From IMG/VR virus record IMGVR_UViG_3300035181_000949, positions 22,693 to 86,692 of that record: 64,000 nt of DNA. The stretch is one strand, 5' to 3'. This document shows, piece after piece, positions 8,447 to 16,268 of the stretch. Origin of the DNA: a virus. The notes under the pieces were generated by a model. The model worked only from the letters and a program-made list of their open reading frames with translations. It did not search any database and was not told the DNA's origin. The position numbers and the translations under genes were made by a program. Every line of letters starts with the position of its first letter. Within the stretch, counting starts at the first letter, position 1.

Positions 8447-8764
8447 TTAGTATGCGTAAGTCACCGTCTCGTCATCACCTAGAGCAATGACCTTAGTATC
8501 GTCAGACTTCCAGTAGGATTGTCCTTCAAACTTCATTTCAATTGTCCATTGAAGAGCTTCGATCAACACGATGTCACCAACGTTAAAGTCAATGACTTCC
8601 TCACCAATGGCGATGACCTTACCCCAACGAGCTTGAGTAGCTTGGGTGCTAAGGTCCTGGTTAGTGAGAATGATTCTGCCACTATTTCGGTCTACGAATT
8701 TCCCACCGTATGTATCAGCGAAAAATTCAAACAAAAAAGTATTCTTGAGCGGACGCAGCGCCAT
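8447..8764 (-). CDS. GroES-like co-chaperonin (gp31-type)
   Basis: The 105-residue beta-rich protein follows the GroES pattern: N-terminal ALRPLKNTFLFEF, a mobile-loop-like region, WGKVIAIGEEVIDFNVGDIVLIEAL matching the Vxxx-G......VGDxV core, then TKVIAL near the end. T4 gp31 replaces GroES so that GroEL can fold the major capsid protein; a similar role is likely here. Length fits the family (about 97-111). Sequence similarity to T4 gp31 is low, so this rests on the pattern. Confidence 0.65.
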   Translation of the reverse strand: MALRPLKNTFLFEFFADTYGGKFVDRNSGRIILTNQDLSTQATQARWGKVIAIGEEVIDFNVGDIVLIEALQWTIEMKFEGQSYWKSDDTKVIALGDDETVTYAY

Positions 8765-8791
8765 AATTATTCTCCCAGTATATGTGATGGA

Positions 8792-9085
8792 TTATTTTTT
8801 CGTGCTCGTTGTTTCAACAGCGATGTCTTCAGTGACTTGTTCAGCTAGCGCTTCTACTTCATCCGCTGCCGCACTTACAGATGCAGCTTCCATTGCCACT
8901 GAAAGAGCTGATGGAAGAGGCAGTGGTTTCGCTGCTGTTTTAACCTTAATCCCGTCCTTCTCATCAATGAACTTTCTGCGCTGGTTCACGCTGACCGGAA
9001 CTGGTTTGGTTGCGAGTTGTTGTTTAATTGCTAGTAGGTCAAAGTCTACTAAATCACCACGGGCGCTTCGTGCTTGCTTGCTCAT
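8792..9085 (-). CDS. conserved-type hypothetical protein
   Basis: 97 residues from the ATG at 9085 (MSKQARSARGDLVDFDLLAI), with GGAG about nine bases upstream; a longer TTG-started frame to 9100 is less likely. The first 50 residues are basic and well structured. The rest is low-complexity Ala/Val/Glu. I know no function. A late-type promoter box at 9130-9137 sits 45 bases upstream. Confidence 0.55.
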   Translation of the reverse strand: MSKQARSARGDLVDFDLLAIKQQLATKPVPVSVNQRRKFIDEKDGIKVKTAAKPLPLPSALSVAMEAASVSAAADEVEALAEQVTEDIAVETTSTKK

Positions 9086-9129
9086 TAGGGAGTTCTCCAA
9101 AAACAGGATATAGGATAAATATACTCTTG

Positions 9130-9137
9130 TATTTATT
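9130..9137 (-). promoter_or_regulatory. late-type promoter box AATAAATA
   Basis: Minus-strand AATAAATA, close to the T4 late consensus TATAAATA, upstream of the gene ending at 8792. Confidence 0.45.
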
Positions 9138-9154
9138 ATCTGACCGGCGCTATG

Positions 9155-9673
9155 TCAATCGTGGAAGAACTCTGTCATTGGAATATTATATTTGATGGGG
9201 TCAACCTTATGCAGATCAATCAGAAATAAAATTAGACTAGCACAGGATGAACCTCGCCCAACTCCCCAAACAGTGCCCAACTCTTTAAACTTGTCTACAA
9301 TGTAGATCAGGGTGATGTAAAGCTTCTCCATACCTCTCTTCTTGATCTCAATCATCTCAGCTTCAACTCGAGCTAGGTAAGCTGGTTCATCAGCAAACTT
9401 TTCACTGACCTTCTTGCGAATGTATCCCTCAAGATCAAAGCGATCATATTCTTTTGCAATAAGGTAGGTAAAGTCGAATGGTTTGTTCTCATTCTTTTCT
9501 GTTAGAATGGGTTCTTCTTCAAGAAGGTTAAATAACCTGAGATCATCGTTCAGTTCAGAAACAACCAACTCATCTATCTTGCACCCACCCAGAAGTAAAC
9601 TTGGGACATCCTCAGGAGCAACCTGACTAGTGCCGTCAAACCAAAGCGTTCTAGTATTCAGTTCTGTTTTCAC
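9155..9673 (-). CDS. DnaE-type DNA polymerase III alpha, N-terminal palm fragment
   Basis: 172 residues with a GTG start overlapping the previous stop (TAGTG). Residues 83-172 follow DnaE closely: RVEAEMIEIKKRGMEKLYI matches the ELxVIxxMGFxGYFLI segment, and GVGRGSSCASLILFL (137-151) matches the GPGRGSxAGSLVAYAL nucleotide-binding motif. DPIKYNIPMTEFF matches DPLxxDLLFERFL. The protein ends just before the PDxDxD catalytic motif, which opens the gene at 2010-2585. No PHP domain and no intein residues are present. The first 60 residues have no match I can name. Confidence 0.75.
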   Translation of the reverse strand: MKTELNTRTLWFDGTSQVAPEDVPSLLLGGCKIDELVVSELNDDLRLFNLLEEEPILTEKNENKPFDFTYLIAKEYDRFDLEGYIRKKVSEKFADEPAYLARVEAEMIEIKKRGMEKLYITLIYIVDKFKELGTVWGVGRGSSCASLILFLIDLHKVDPIKYNIPMTEFFHD

Positions 9674-9897
9674 TACTTATTCTCAAGTGCCCAATGAGCC
9701 ATCTTGCGAAGAACTGTTTCAGGAACATTCAAGCAAGGAGCCTCTGGGTAAAATTGTATTTTACCCCAGTTACCAGTATCCAAAAACTCGCGAAGTGAAT
9801 CACGATGATCACTATTTAATGGGTCGAACTCCTCGCGAACTATGCGGGCATTTCGCAGAATACCTGATTGGCCAAGCATATCAGCAACTTGAGACAT
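9673..9897 (-). CDS. hypothetical protein upstream of the DnaE fragment
   Basis: 74 residues (MSQVADMLGQSGILRNARIV...), overlapping the polymerase fragment's GTG start by one base. No motif recognised. Coupling suggests it is made together with the DnaE N-fragment and might be an extra piece of that polymerase, but nothing in the sequence proves it. Confidence 0.5.
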   Translation of the reverse strand: MSQVADMLGQSGILRNARIVREEFDPLNSDHRDSLREFLDTGNWGKIQFYPEAPCLNVPETVLRKMAHWALENK

Positions 9898-9967
9898 TAT
9901 ATTTAATCTCCTGTTTTTGAATTAGTTCTATAAGCTTTTGAATTGTTTCAATCCTATTTACTTTCAT
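9881..9967 (-). CDS. 28-residue overlapping micro-ORF
   Basis: ATG at 9967 lies inside the end of the dCMP deaminase gene and the frame (MKVNRIETIQKLIELIQKQE...) stops inside the next gene. It bridges the otherwise empty 9898-9953 gap and forms an amphipathic helix. It may be a translational bridge. Confidence 0.25.
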   Translation of the reverse strand: MKVNRIETIQKLIELIQKQEIKYNVSSC

Positions 9968-10400
9968 TTTGACCTTTCAGTTGAATAACAGGAACATCCA
10001 GTGCCTTAAGCATATCAATACCATCAAGCAGCCGATAGTTGTGCCGATAAACTACCCGAGAAATACCTGCTTGCTTAATAAGCTTTGCACATTCTGGGCA
10101 TGGCGAATATGTTGTGTAGATGGTCGCGCCGAGAGAACCTACTCCTCCACTACGAGCCAACTTCATAAGAGCATTACTCTCAGCATGAAGTGTTTCTGGT
10201 CTAGTGGATAGATGTCCATCCTCATGCTCGATTTCACAGTTGTTATCCATCCCGGATGGCATACCGTTCCAACCCATGGAAATTACGTTATCACCTTTTA
10301 CAATGACTGCTCCTACCTTTAAACGTCTGCCATAAGACATATCAGATACGCGTGCCGCAATATCCATATACAGGAAATCAAGTTTTTCTTGTTTGTTCAT
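9954..10400 (-). CDS. cd: deoxycytidylate (dCMP) deaminase
   Basis: 148 residues with the zinc-deaminase signature: HAE (H72, catalytic E74) and PCPEC (C101, C104). It converts dCMP to dUMP, feeding dTMP synthesis during phage replication; T4 gene cd does the same. VGAVIVKGDNVISMGWNGMP is the usual nucleotide-binding opening. Length is slightly below T4 Cd (193). It shares the nucleotide-metabolism theme with nrdA/nrdB in this window. Confidence 0.9.
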   Translation of the reverse strand: MNKQEKLDFLYMDIAARVSDMSYGRRLKVGAVIVKGDNVISMGWNGMPSGMDNNCEIEHEDGHLSTRPETLHAESNALMKLARSGGVGSLGATIYTTYSPCPECAKLIKQAGISRVVYRHNYRLLDGIDMLKALDVPVIQLKGQNESK

Positions 10401-10406
10401 ATTCAG

Positions 10407-10772
10407 TTAATGAATAGTCCTGGGTGTTTCGCCATCGTCCATTCCAAAGTCTTCATCAGGAGCAATGTTCATGTCTTCTTCAAGATCATGGATAACATCA
10501 CGGAGAATTGCGAACAGTTGAGGCTGACCATTTTCAAGTTGATCACGAAGTTCAGAATACAAACCTTCCCCAAGGATTCCAAAGTATCCAACGGCCATGA
10601 TATAGGTCTCAACAGATTCCTTTACCTTCTCACTACCTTCAGTGTATTTTACCCCAAAGTAAAGGGCAGCGTGGTTATCGCTGGCATCAATCAAATCAGC
10701 AGTTTCGTTGGCATGCTCTGAACATGCCAGAAGGATTTCGTCCTTCACATCAATATTTTTTACCTTACTCAT
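10407..10772 (-). CDS. hypothetical protein
   Basis: 121-residue acidic, helical protein ending in an Asp/Glu-rich tail. Its start overlaps the upstream 77-residue gene by four bases. No motif recognised. The pair lies directly upstream of dCMP deaminase in the same direction. Confidence 0.55.
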   Translation of the reverse strand: MSKVKNIDVKDEILLACSEHANETADLIDASDNHAALYFGVKYTEGSEKVKESVETYIMAVGYFGILGEGLYSELRDQLENGQPQLFAILRDVIHDLEEDMNIAPDEDFGMDDGETPRTIH

Positions 10773-11002
10773 TGTCTCTCCATAAGTTGTTTAGCTACCA
10801 GACGCATAATCTCAGCTGAGTTGTTGTAAGTAGATGGAGGAGGAACCTTAACCTGTGTCGCAGCTTCAGTAAGGTCAAGCATGGTATTTACAGACTCATG
10901 CAATCGAAGAGCCAATGTATCAAATCCCAAAGCTAGACATTTACTTCTAGCATCTTCGAGGTCCTGAATGACATCTTTAATTCTGTCTAAGAATGAATCC
11001 AT
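10769..11002 (-). CDS. hypothetical small helical protein
   Basis: 77 residues (MDSFLDRIKDVIQDLEDA...), predicted mainly alpha-helical, overlapping the following gene as ATGA. No family recognised. Confidence 0.5.
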   Translation of the reverse strand: MDSFLDRIKDVIQDLEDARSKCLALGFDTLALRLHESVNTMLDLTEAATQVKVPPPSTYNNSAEIMRLVAKQLMERQ

Positions 11003-11065
11003 ATTACTTGAAGCTCCATGTTATGGAGGAATTATACAACACCATGACTGCAAAGAAAACTAGAG

Positions 11066-11335
11066 TCAGAAGCTGGACAGGAAGATTTCTCCACCTTGAT
11101 CGTAACCACATTCTTGGACGATGTTATACATCTTCTTGTTTTCGATTTGAACGTGGAGGGCAATCTTTCTCCAAGCACCGTAACCGAAAGAGTGAACCGT
11201 TCCAGCTTGAGCAACTCTCCAGTCATAGCCAGTCTTTTCCAGCTTTGACTTGAGTTCGTCAGCAATGGATTTGTTGTAAGCCATGATAGCGATATCACCA
11301 AGCTTACCTTCAACAATGGCATCCACGACCTTCAT
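11066..11335 (-). pseudogene. fragment of a UvrD/Dda-like superfamily 1 helicase
   Basis: The 89-residue ORF reads KVVDAIVEGKLGDIAIMAYN, then KSIADELKSKL and AGTVHSFGYGAWRK. These match helicase motif Ia (hAYNKxxAxEhxxRh) and the TxHSxG motif that follow the Walker A of SF1A helicases. The Walker A itself, which should come just before residue 1, is missing, as are all later motifs. The start lies four bases after the preceding stop, as if a deletion joined the two. A remnant is more likely than a functional protein. Confidence 0.65.
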
Positions 11336-11338
11336 GAT

Positions 11339-11998
11339 TCAAGCAGAAGCATATAGAAGTATTACCTTTAAACCTAGTGTACCATTAGTGCCATATTGCC
11401 CACCAGAAAGATAGTAATCTTTACATTCTGCTAGTTTATCTGCACCGCCAGTATGGAAGAGAGTGCTAGCACCTTCACCTTCCATAACCCAGTAATATTT
11501 AGGAGGTATACCTGAAATAAGATCACCAGAACCTATTGGGCTGTTATCAAAAGATTTAAGTTTGCCAGATTCAGCATCAAGAACCTTAGCTCCTTCTTTA
11601 CCTAGAGTTTGCCAAACACGCTCCATATCCTCGCTAAGCAAATCTCCACTCTTTAAAGAATAACCTGACTTGCTAAGTGTGAATAAAACATTCGACATCA
11701 ACCCCTTACCTCTAAAACTGGGATCAAGGTTAGCATCATCTACTTCCCACCACTTCCCAGTCTTGTGAAGTACACAATATCCTATAGGTTCATTCTGCTT
11801 TGCCCATTCAACAATCACAAAGATATGGTTGTTGGGGCCTTCCTTATTCAGAAAGAGAACAGCACTCTTACCTTCAAATCCAGTGGGATTGTCAATGCGT
11901 GTGCCAGCATTCAACCACTTAAGTTGAGTTTCTTTAGAAGCAATATCAACGTGCGGTCCAGTTCTATGTTCAAAAGTTTTGATCTCTTGCAACTTCAT
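11339..11998 (-). CDS. GNAT-like protein of the MKL-x-EI paralogue group
   Basis: 219 residues starting MKLQEIKTFEHR. Residues 94-103 (DPSFRGKGLM) fit the acetyl-CoA-binding loop of GNAT acetyltransferases. The following GYSLKSGDLLSEDMERVWQT block is shared with the protein at 7757, and more weakly with 23553. Its C-terminal extension (about 70 residues) is unrelated to theirs. A late-type box lies at 12021-12028. Substrate unknown; function is inferred from fold-like motifs only. Confidence 0.55.
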   Translation of the reverse strand: MKLQEIKTFEHRTGPHVDIASKETQLKWLNAGTRIDNPTGFEGKSAVLFLNKEGPNNHIFVIVEWAKQNEPIGYCVLHKTGKWWEVDDANLDPSFRGKGLMSNVLFTLSKSGYSLKSGDLLSEDMERVWQTLGKEGAKVLDAESGKLKSFDNSPIGSGDLISGIPPKYYWVMEGEGASTLFHTGGADKLAECKDYYLSGGQYGTNGTLGLKVILLYASA

Positions 11999-12020
11999 TT
12001 AACATCCTTAATCAAGAATG

Positions 12021-12028
12021 TATTTATT
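12021..12028 (-). promoter_or_regulatory. late-type promoter box AATAAATA
   Basis: Minus-strand AATAAATA with an AAGAAT/ATTCTT repeat around it, 23 bases before the gene ending at 11339. Confidence 0.4.
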
Positions 12029-12130
12029 CTTTACAGCTTCTCGATCAAGTCTGCTGTTAGTGATACATCGAATGTACTGGACCATATAGGAGTATTTTCA
12101 AGCGTCTAAGCCTGCTCTTTCGTCCAGTAC

Positions 12131-12985
12131 TTATTTTGCTTTGAAGACTGCGAGTATTTCGCTAGCAGCATTTTCATGGTCTTTGTATCTTCCCATACTT
12201 CGTGAAACATCAAATGTCATGGTTTCATCAGCTGTAGCATAAAGTTCTTTAGCTAAAGAAGAGTTATGATTGGAAATAACAGTTGTCACTCCAACGTTGC
12301 GAAGTTCATCTGCTAAATTCGCAAGTAATGTCTGTTGCTCAATAGAGAACTCACCTTTAGCATATTGAACAAATGTAGCAAGCTTATCATCTTGTGGAAG
12401 ATAAGGAGGGTCACAATAAATAACATCTCCTCTCTTAGCAGTTATCATTAGCTCTTCAAAAGAGGCATGTACAAACTGCGCTGAATTAGACATCTCATGT
12501 GCATAAAGAAATCGTTCTTCAGCGAAGGCTGCAGGCTTTCCCTTATGTTTAAAACCAAGATTATAAGGTGTAGTGAATTTACCATGCCGGTTATATCTGC
12601 ACAGTCCATTAAAGCAATGCTGATTTAAATAAATGAAAAGAGCAGCTTTGCGCCGGAGGTCCGTAGTCTCATTAAACTCTGCACGACGCTCATAGAAGTT
12701 TGCTTCACCGTCAGTACCAAATTCTTCTTGTGAGAAGAGCGGGCGTATAACTTCTACAAAATCTTGACCTTCTGTTTTTATAAAATTGAAAACAGAAATC
12801 AAATCCCCGTTAATGTCTCCGCCAACATAGTTGAGAATAGGCCTATTAATCATTAAAGAACCTGAACCAATAAATGGTTCAATAAGTCGCTCTCCATGAG
12901 AGATTAACGGGATTATTGTTGGAAGAACTTTAAACTTGTTTCCTGCCCACTTCAAAAATGGACGAATATTTTTTTCTGATGTCAT
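12131..12985 (-). CDS. dam: DNA adenine methyltransferase (Dam class)
   Basis: 284 residues with Dam-class motifs: RPFLKWAGNKFKV (motif X region, AdoMet contact), LIEPFIGSGSLMIN (FxGxG, motif I) and DVIYCDPPYLP (DPPY catalytic motif IV). The family methylates adenine N6, usually in GATC; the actual site is not visible. Length matches T4 Dam (259) and E. coli Dam (278). It is one of two adenine methyltransferases next to each other, close to a candidate nuclease. Confidence 0.9.
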   Translation of the reverse strand: MTSEKNIRPFLKWAGNKFKVLPTIIPLISHGERLIEPFIGSGSLMINRPILNYVGGDINGDLISVFNFIKTEGQDFVEVIRPLFSQEEFGTDGEANFYERRAEFNETTDLRRKAALFIYLNQHCFNGLCRYNRHGKFTTPYNLGFKHKGKPAAFAEERFLYAHEMSNSAQFVHASFEELMITAKRGDVIYCDPPYLPQDDKLATFVQYAKGEFSIEQQTLLANLADELRNVGVTTVISNHNSSLAKELYATADETMTFDVSRSMGRYKDHENAASEILAVFKAK

Positions 12986-13023
12986 TATGCTCCATCGCTT
13001 TGACTGTTATTAAGAATGATTCT

Positions 13024-14109
13024 TTACTCCAATAAAGCAGATAATGCTTCTTTCATCTCTTCTGTTATAGGGCAGTTTTCAAATTGCTTCACGCCGCATA
13101 TCCATCTACCACCTTTAATAAGTGATAGCGCTTCACCATTAGCTTTAAACCACTCATTAAGCAGAGCTGCTCCCATTACAATATCAATTTTATGTTTTGG
13201 CAACAAAGCATTATCTAAGTGCTTTCCTGAAGTTCCACTAAAAAAAACAGGCCATCTACGAATAGGTCCGCCAACATAGAATAGTTTATCACCTACTGGA
13301 GTATGATGAACCCTCGGCCATTTATCACATTCTGTTTCTTCAATGAGAACAATCTTTCCTTCTTTAATGTACTCACCACCTCGCTTAGCTTCCACAGCAG
13401 CGCGCAGAGGTGCGCTGCCGACAGTAGCTTTAAACCATTCACCCATTGTTCCAGCAGGAATAAAATCAATCAACCAAGTAAAACCATTGCTCTCAAAAAG
13501 AATTTTATCTCCAAGATTAGTCTTAACTTTTTTCTGTTTTAAACCCTTTTGCCATCTGAAGATCAAAGTATCTACAGCAGCATTTTCCCATTCTACCTGT
13601 TCGTGACAAAAAATAACATCAGTAAATGCACCAAGAGAAAGCATTTTCTTACGAAGTTCTTTCCCTCTGCTACTATCTGAAAATAATGATGATGGAACAA
13701 TAAAAATTATTTCACCCTTATCATTCAAATGATTTATACACTTATCAATGATATGCAAATATGCATTAGCAGTGCGTGGCAAAACACCAGTCCAATTATT
13801 GAACCAATCTGGGGTTAAAAGTTTTCCAGCAACATATGGGGGATTACCAATTACAGTGTCGAACTTCTGATCTTCATCTACATCGAAGAAATTGCTTATC
13901 AGATATTGGTGCTTTAGATTATCTGGCACTACAGATGCATCTATTTCAATAGCAATGCAATCTGGTAAAACTTCAACAAACCTGCCGGAACCCGCTGATG
14001 GCTCGAGAGTGAGACCCTTATTTTTCTTCAATTTTACCATCGTCTGGACAACATCGCGAGGTGTCCAGTGTTGCCCAAGATCACCAACTTTTTGATTTTC
14101 ATTTATCAT
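13024..14109 (-). CDS. TaqI/Eco57I-type N6-adenine DNA methyltransferase
   Basis: 361 residues. GQHWTPRDVVQTMVKL and LTLEPSAGSGRFVE form the AdoMet-binding start, and VIGNPPYVAGKL is the NPPY catalytic motif of gamma-class enzymes. The C-terminal part is a target-recognition-like region with WPRVHHTPVGDKLFYVGGP. It has AAGGA before the ATG and follows a hairpin with an embedded late-type box. A PD-(D/E)xK-like gene lies immediately upstream, so the pair could be a restriction-modification-like unit. Confidence 0.8.
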   Translation of the reverse strand: MINENQKVGDLGQHWTPRDVVQTMVKLKKNKGLTLEPSAGSGRFVEVLPDCIAIEIDASVVPDNLKHQYLISNFFDVDEDQKFDTVIGNPPYVAGKLLTPDWFNNWTGVLPRTANAYLHIIDKCINHLNDKGEIIFIVPSSLFSDSSRGKELRKKMLSLGAFTDVIFCHEQVEWENAAVDTLIFRWQKGLKQKKVKTNLGDKILFESNGFTWLIDFIPAGTMGEWFKATVGSAPLRAAVEAKRGGEYIKEGKIVLIEETECDKWPRVHHTPVGDKLFYVGGPIRRWPVFFSGTSGKHLDNALLPKHKIDIVMGAALLNEWFKANGEALSLIKGGRWICGVKQFENCPITEEMKEALSALLE

Positions 14110-14122
14110 TTACTGTCCTTAA

Positions 14123-14162
14123 TCAGGTTCGTATAACAATATTTATTGTTATACGAACCTGA
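14123..14162 (-). promoter_or_regulatory. 19-bp perfect hairpin with nested late-type promoter
   Basis: Arms 14123-14141 and 14144-14162 are a perfect 19-bp inverted repeat with a two-base centre. Minus-strand AATAAATA (14140-14147) spans the tip. The hairpin overlaps the last codons of the upstream gene and ends 15 bases before the AAGGACAG leader of the methyltransferase, so it may act as both terminator and late promoter. Confidence 0.6.
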
Positions 14163-15081
14163 AGTACCAACCAAGATCATTGTTGTTAAAAATACGAAAA
14201 TAGTTGCCAACTGTATCCTTCTCATTTGATCCTGGAATGATAACACCAGCATCAACAAGTGCGTCAAATGATGTAGCATCAGGGCTGACAGAACGAATAA
14301 TACCATCCTTTATACAAGTGAAAGCATCCCATTCCTTTGTTGTATTTCTAAAAAATGATTTTATAATTTCACAACGCAATTGATGCGATGAAAAAATTCC
14401 ATTCTTGAAACAGTTATCAATTGATGCTGCTGAGAATTCCGAACCTGTAGCATTCATAAGCTTAATCAAAAACTCTTTAGCAATTTTTGGTCCAGATTGT
14501 TTAAATTGTGCAGACCACATTTCACCAGTCTTTCCGTCTTTCCAAGGTTCAAATGCTGTACGACCTTTATTAACTTCATTTGGTATGAAGTTGTAAAGTT
14601 TGCTCAATGCCATCATTTCTTTATAGAAAGAATTTCCAGATTTAGTTGAAAATACTCTAACGCCATCACCTTTGAGTTCAATTGTTTTATTATCAACTTT
14701 CAAATCACCTTCGTTCTTCTTTTTAGAAATTTTTACTCTTGGCGAGCAAACGATTGCCATAAGTTCTCCCTCTCCACAAGCTGCAGTAGGAGTACCGAGA
14801 CCAGTCGATCGACGTGCAAATAAATGGGCAGCAAGTTCAATATATTTCTTGTTGAAATACTTAAACATTTCAACATTGTCAAGCAGCAAACAATCAGGAT
14901 TAAAAATTTTGTCAGATTGAAAATCAGCAATATATTCTTTTACAGAAATATTTGTTCTTGAAATGCATCCGGACACATTGAAAATAATGTCTTCCAAAGC
15001 TTTATCCTGCTTGCCGGTAATCTTTTGCAAGTGAGAACGTAATTGGGTATCAATTTCAAGTGTTTCATCTTTGAGTGTCAT
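14149..15081 (-). CDS. candidate PD-(D/E)xK-type endonuclease
   Basis: 310 residues from the ATG at 15081, which has GGAG nine bases upstream. The central segment ACGEGELMAI...GDLKVDNKTIELKGDGVRV has the E...D-x(n)-ExK spacing of PD-(D/E)xK nucleases (candidate D and ELK). Regions either side are helical with no match. Its position directly before an adenine methyltransferase favours a restriction-like or host-DNA-degrading enzyme whose own genome is protected by methylation. The nuclease call is by motif only. Confidence 0.5.
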   Translation of the reverse strand: MTLKDETLEIDTQLRSHLQKITGKQDKALEDIIFNVSGCISRTNISVKEYIADFQSDKIFNPDCLLLDNVEMFKYFNKKYIELAAHLFARRSTGLGTPTAACGEGELMAIVCSPRVKISKKKNEGDLKVDNKTIELKGDGVRVFSTKSGNSFYKEMMALSKLYNFIPNEVNKGRTAFEPWKDGKTGEMWSAQFKQSGPKIAKEFLIKLMNATGSEFSAASIDNCFKNGIFSSHQLRCEIIKSFFRNTTKEWDAFTCIKDGIIRSVSPDATSFDALVDAGVIIPGSNEKDTVGNYFRIFNNNDLGWYFRFV

Positions 15082-15106
15082 CGTACTATCTCCATCAATT
15101 AAATGT

Positions 15107-15136
15107 ATTATACACTGCAACCTGACAAATGTACAT
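15107..15136 (-). promoter_or_regulatory. early-type promoter before candidate nuclease
   Basis: Minus-strand ATGTAC (-35, 15131-15136), spacer with TTTGTCAGGTTGCAGTG, TATAATA (-10 at 15107-15112). The 15121-15284 gap otherwise holds a GGTAAC/GTTACC dyad at about 15171-15186 and no convincing gene. Confidence 0.6.
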
Positions 15137-15284
15137 ACTTATTTGCTGTTATTTTGTTACTAACTTTTAAGGTAACTTTTGTTACCGAAATCTCTACTCC
15201 AGACAATGCATCTGAATGATGACATAAGTCAAACACTCTTAAAATCCCTGAGCAGAACAAACCTACCCAGGAATTTGGCTTAGA

Positions 15285-15734
15285 TCAAAGCAACCGAGCA
15301 GAGCCTAGAGAGAAGTAGAAGCTGTCACCGAATTTGGAATTGCGGATCTTGTTATGTTCTATCAATGCTTTGTAAGAGACATAACCCTTAAACTTGAATT
15401 CTGGATGTGTGAGCTGTTCGAAGATGGCATAGATAACGTCGCGACCCGATCTAATCTCTGAATCAGCGAATCCTTTTTCTCGGGCGCTGATAGTGATAGT
15501 TGTCCCAGCATAAGATTTGATGTCGTATGCAGTGCCTTGAAAATCGAAGTCAAGCGTGGCGTACTTGTCATCAGGAACGACAATGCCTTTTGGTTGGAGA
15601 TAATTTTTAATATGAGCGTCTATCGCCATACCAAATTGTGCAGTTTGATTTTTACTACGATTCACATCAGCGTAATCTTCTGCTGTGAGTTTGAATTTTT
15701 GACCTGCTGTGAGGCCTAGAGAACTGAATGTCAT
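15285..15734 (-). CDS. hypothetical, possible small PD-(D/E)xK-fold nuclease
   Basis: 149 residues. The middle (YATLDFDFQGTAYDIKSY) has acidic residues then DIKS on the next strand, a D...(D/E)xK pattern. The tail FKFKGYVSYKALIEHNKIR would be a following strand and helix. This is suggestive of a small nuclease fold but short of proof; an unknown protein remains possible. It is preceded by its own early-type promoter at 15812-15840. Confidence 0.35.
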   Translation of the reverse strand: MTFSSLGLTAGQKFKLTAEDYADVNRSKNQTAQFGMAIDAHIKNYLQPKGIVVPDDKYATLDFDFQGTAYDIKSYAGTTITISAREKGFADSEIRSGRDVIYAIFEQLTHPEFKFKGYVSYKALIEHNKIRNSKFGDSFYFSLGSARLL

Positions 15735-15811
15735 AAGTATTCCTTTTTTAGGTTTGCTGAATTTAGTGAATCAGCGTCATCTACAACAGTCAATCTGCTG
15801 TAGATGTTTTA

Positions 15812-15840
15812 ATTATACCACGAATTTAGTATAAGCAAAC
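15812..15840 (-). promoter_or_regulatory. early-type promoter
   Basis: Minus-strand GTTTGC (15835-15840), 17-base spacer, TGGTATAAT (-10 at 15812-15817). A dyad (CATCTACAGCAG and its partner) at about 15778-15806 lies just downstream. Confidence 0.45.
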
Positions 15841-15846
15841 TGGGAT

Positions 15847-16245
15847 TTATTTCTCGTTTAGTTTAGCTACCCATTTATTCGCAATTTCACACATTGCATT
15901 TATTTTATCAGGGGTGAGTTCGCCATGATTAGATTTTGTTATTAACAGATAATCAGCACCATAAGTTGCATAATAAAGAATAATGTTGCTAACTCTGTCT
16001 CTGCATCTAGCTTTTTCTGTTTTGCTTTCAAAGTTCCGCATCCATTTATTGTAATCAAATGCGTCTTCAGGAATACCATTTAATGATAATGGTATAAGAT
16101 GCACATGCATAAGTTTATTAAAATCCTGCCCAACAGGTACTTTAGTAGCTACATCTCGACCAAAGACTTTACTAGAACACGGGTCAAACAACTTTTTCCA
16201 AGCCTTGAATTCTTCTGCTAATTTACCATTGAAGTGTAACTGCAT
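15847..16245 (-). CDS. YafO-family-like toxin (ribosome-dependent mRNA interferase)
   Basis: 132 residues. KVFGRDVATKV, HVHLIPLSLNG, ILYYATYGADYLLITKSNHG and a helical end follow the order and spacing of E. coli YafO (FGRD, HIHL, LVYC...WLLI..., helical tail). YafO cleaves mRNA on translating ribosomes. The true start may be upstream: an ATG at 16268 gives MRVFTSK, like the YafO start MRVFKTK, but one missing A in an AAG-AAA run puts it out of frame with the rest. The upstream reading frame ends TAA directly before that ATG, the usual antitoxin-toxin arrangement. Confidence 0.55.
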   Translation of the reverse strand: MQLHFNGKLAEEFKAWKKLFDPCSSKVFGRDVATKVPVGQDFNKLMHVHLIPLSLNGIPEDAFDYNKWMRNFESKTEKARCRDRVSNIILYYATYGADYLLITKSNHGELTPDKINAMCEIANKWVAKLNEK

Positions 16246-16268
16246 TTCTTAGAAGTAAAAACTCTCAT

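Noticed and set aside
9155-9673. DnaE split explained by a DnaE split intein as in cyanobacteria
   Set aside because: The first fragment ends at TEFFHD with no CLSxxT-like intein start, and the second begins at the catalytic motif with no HN-terminated leader.
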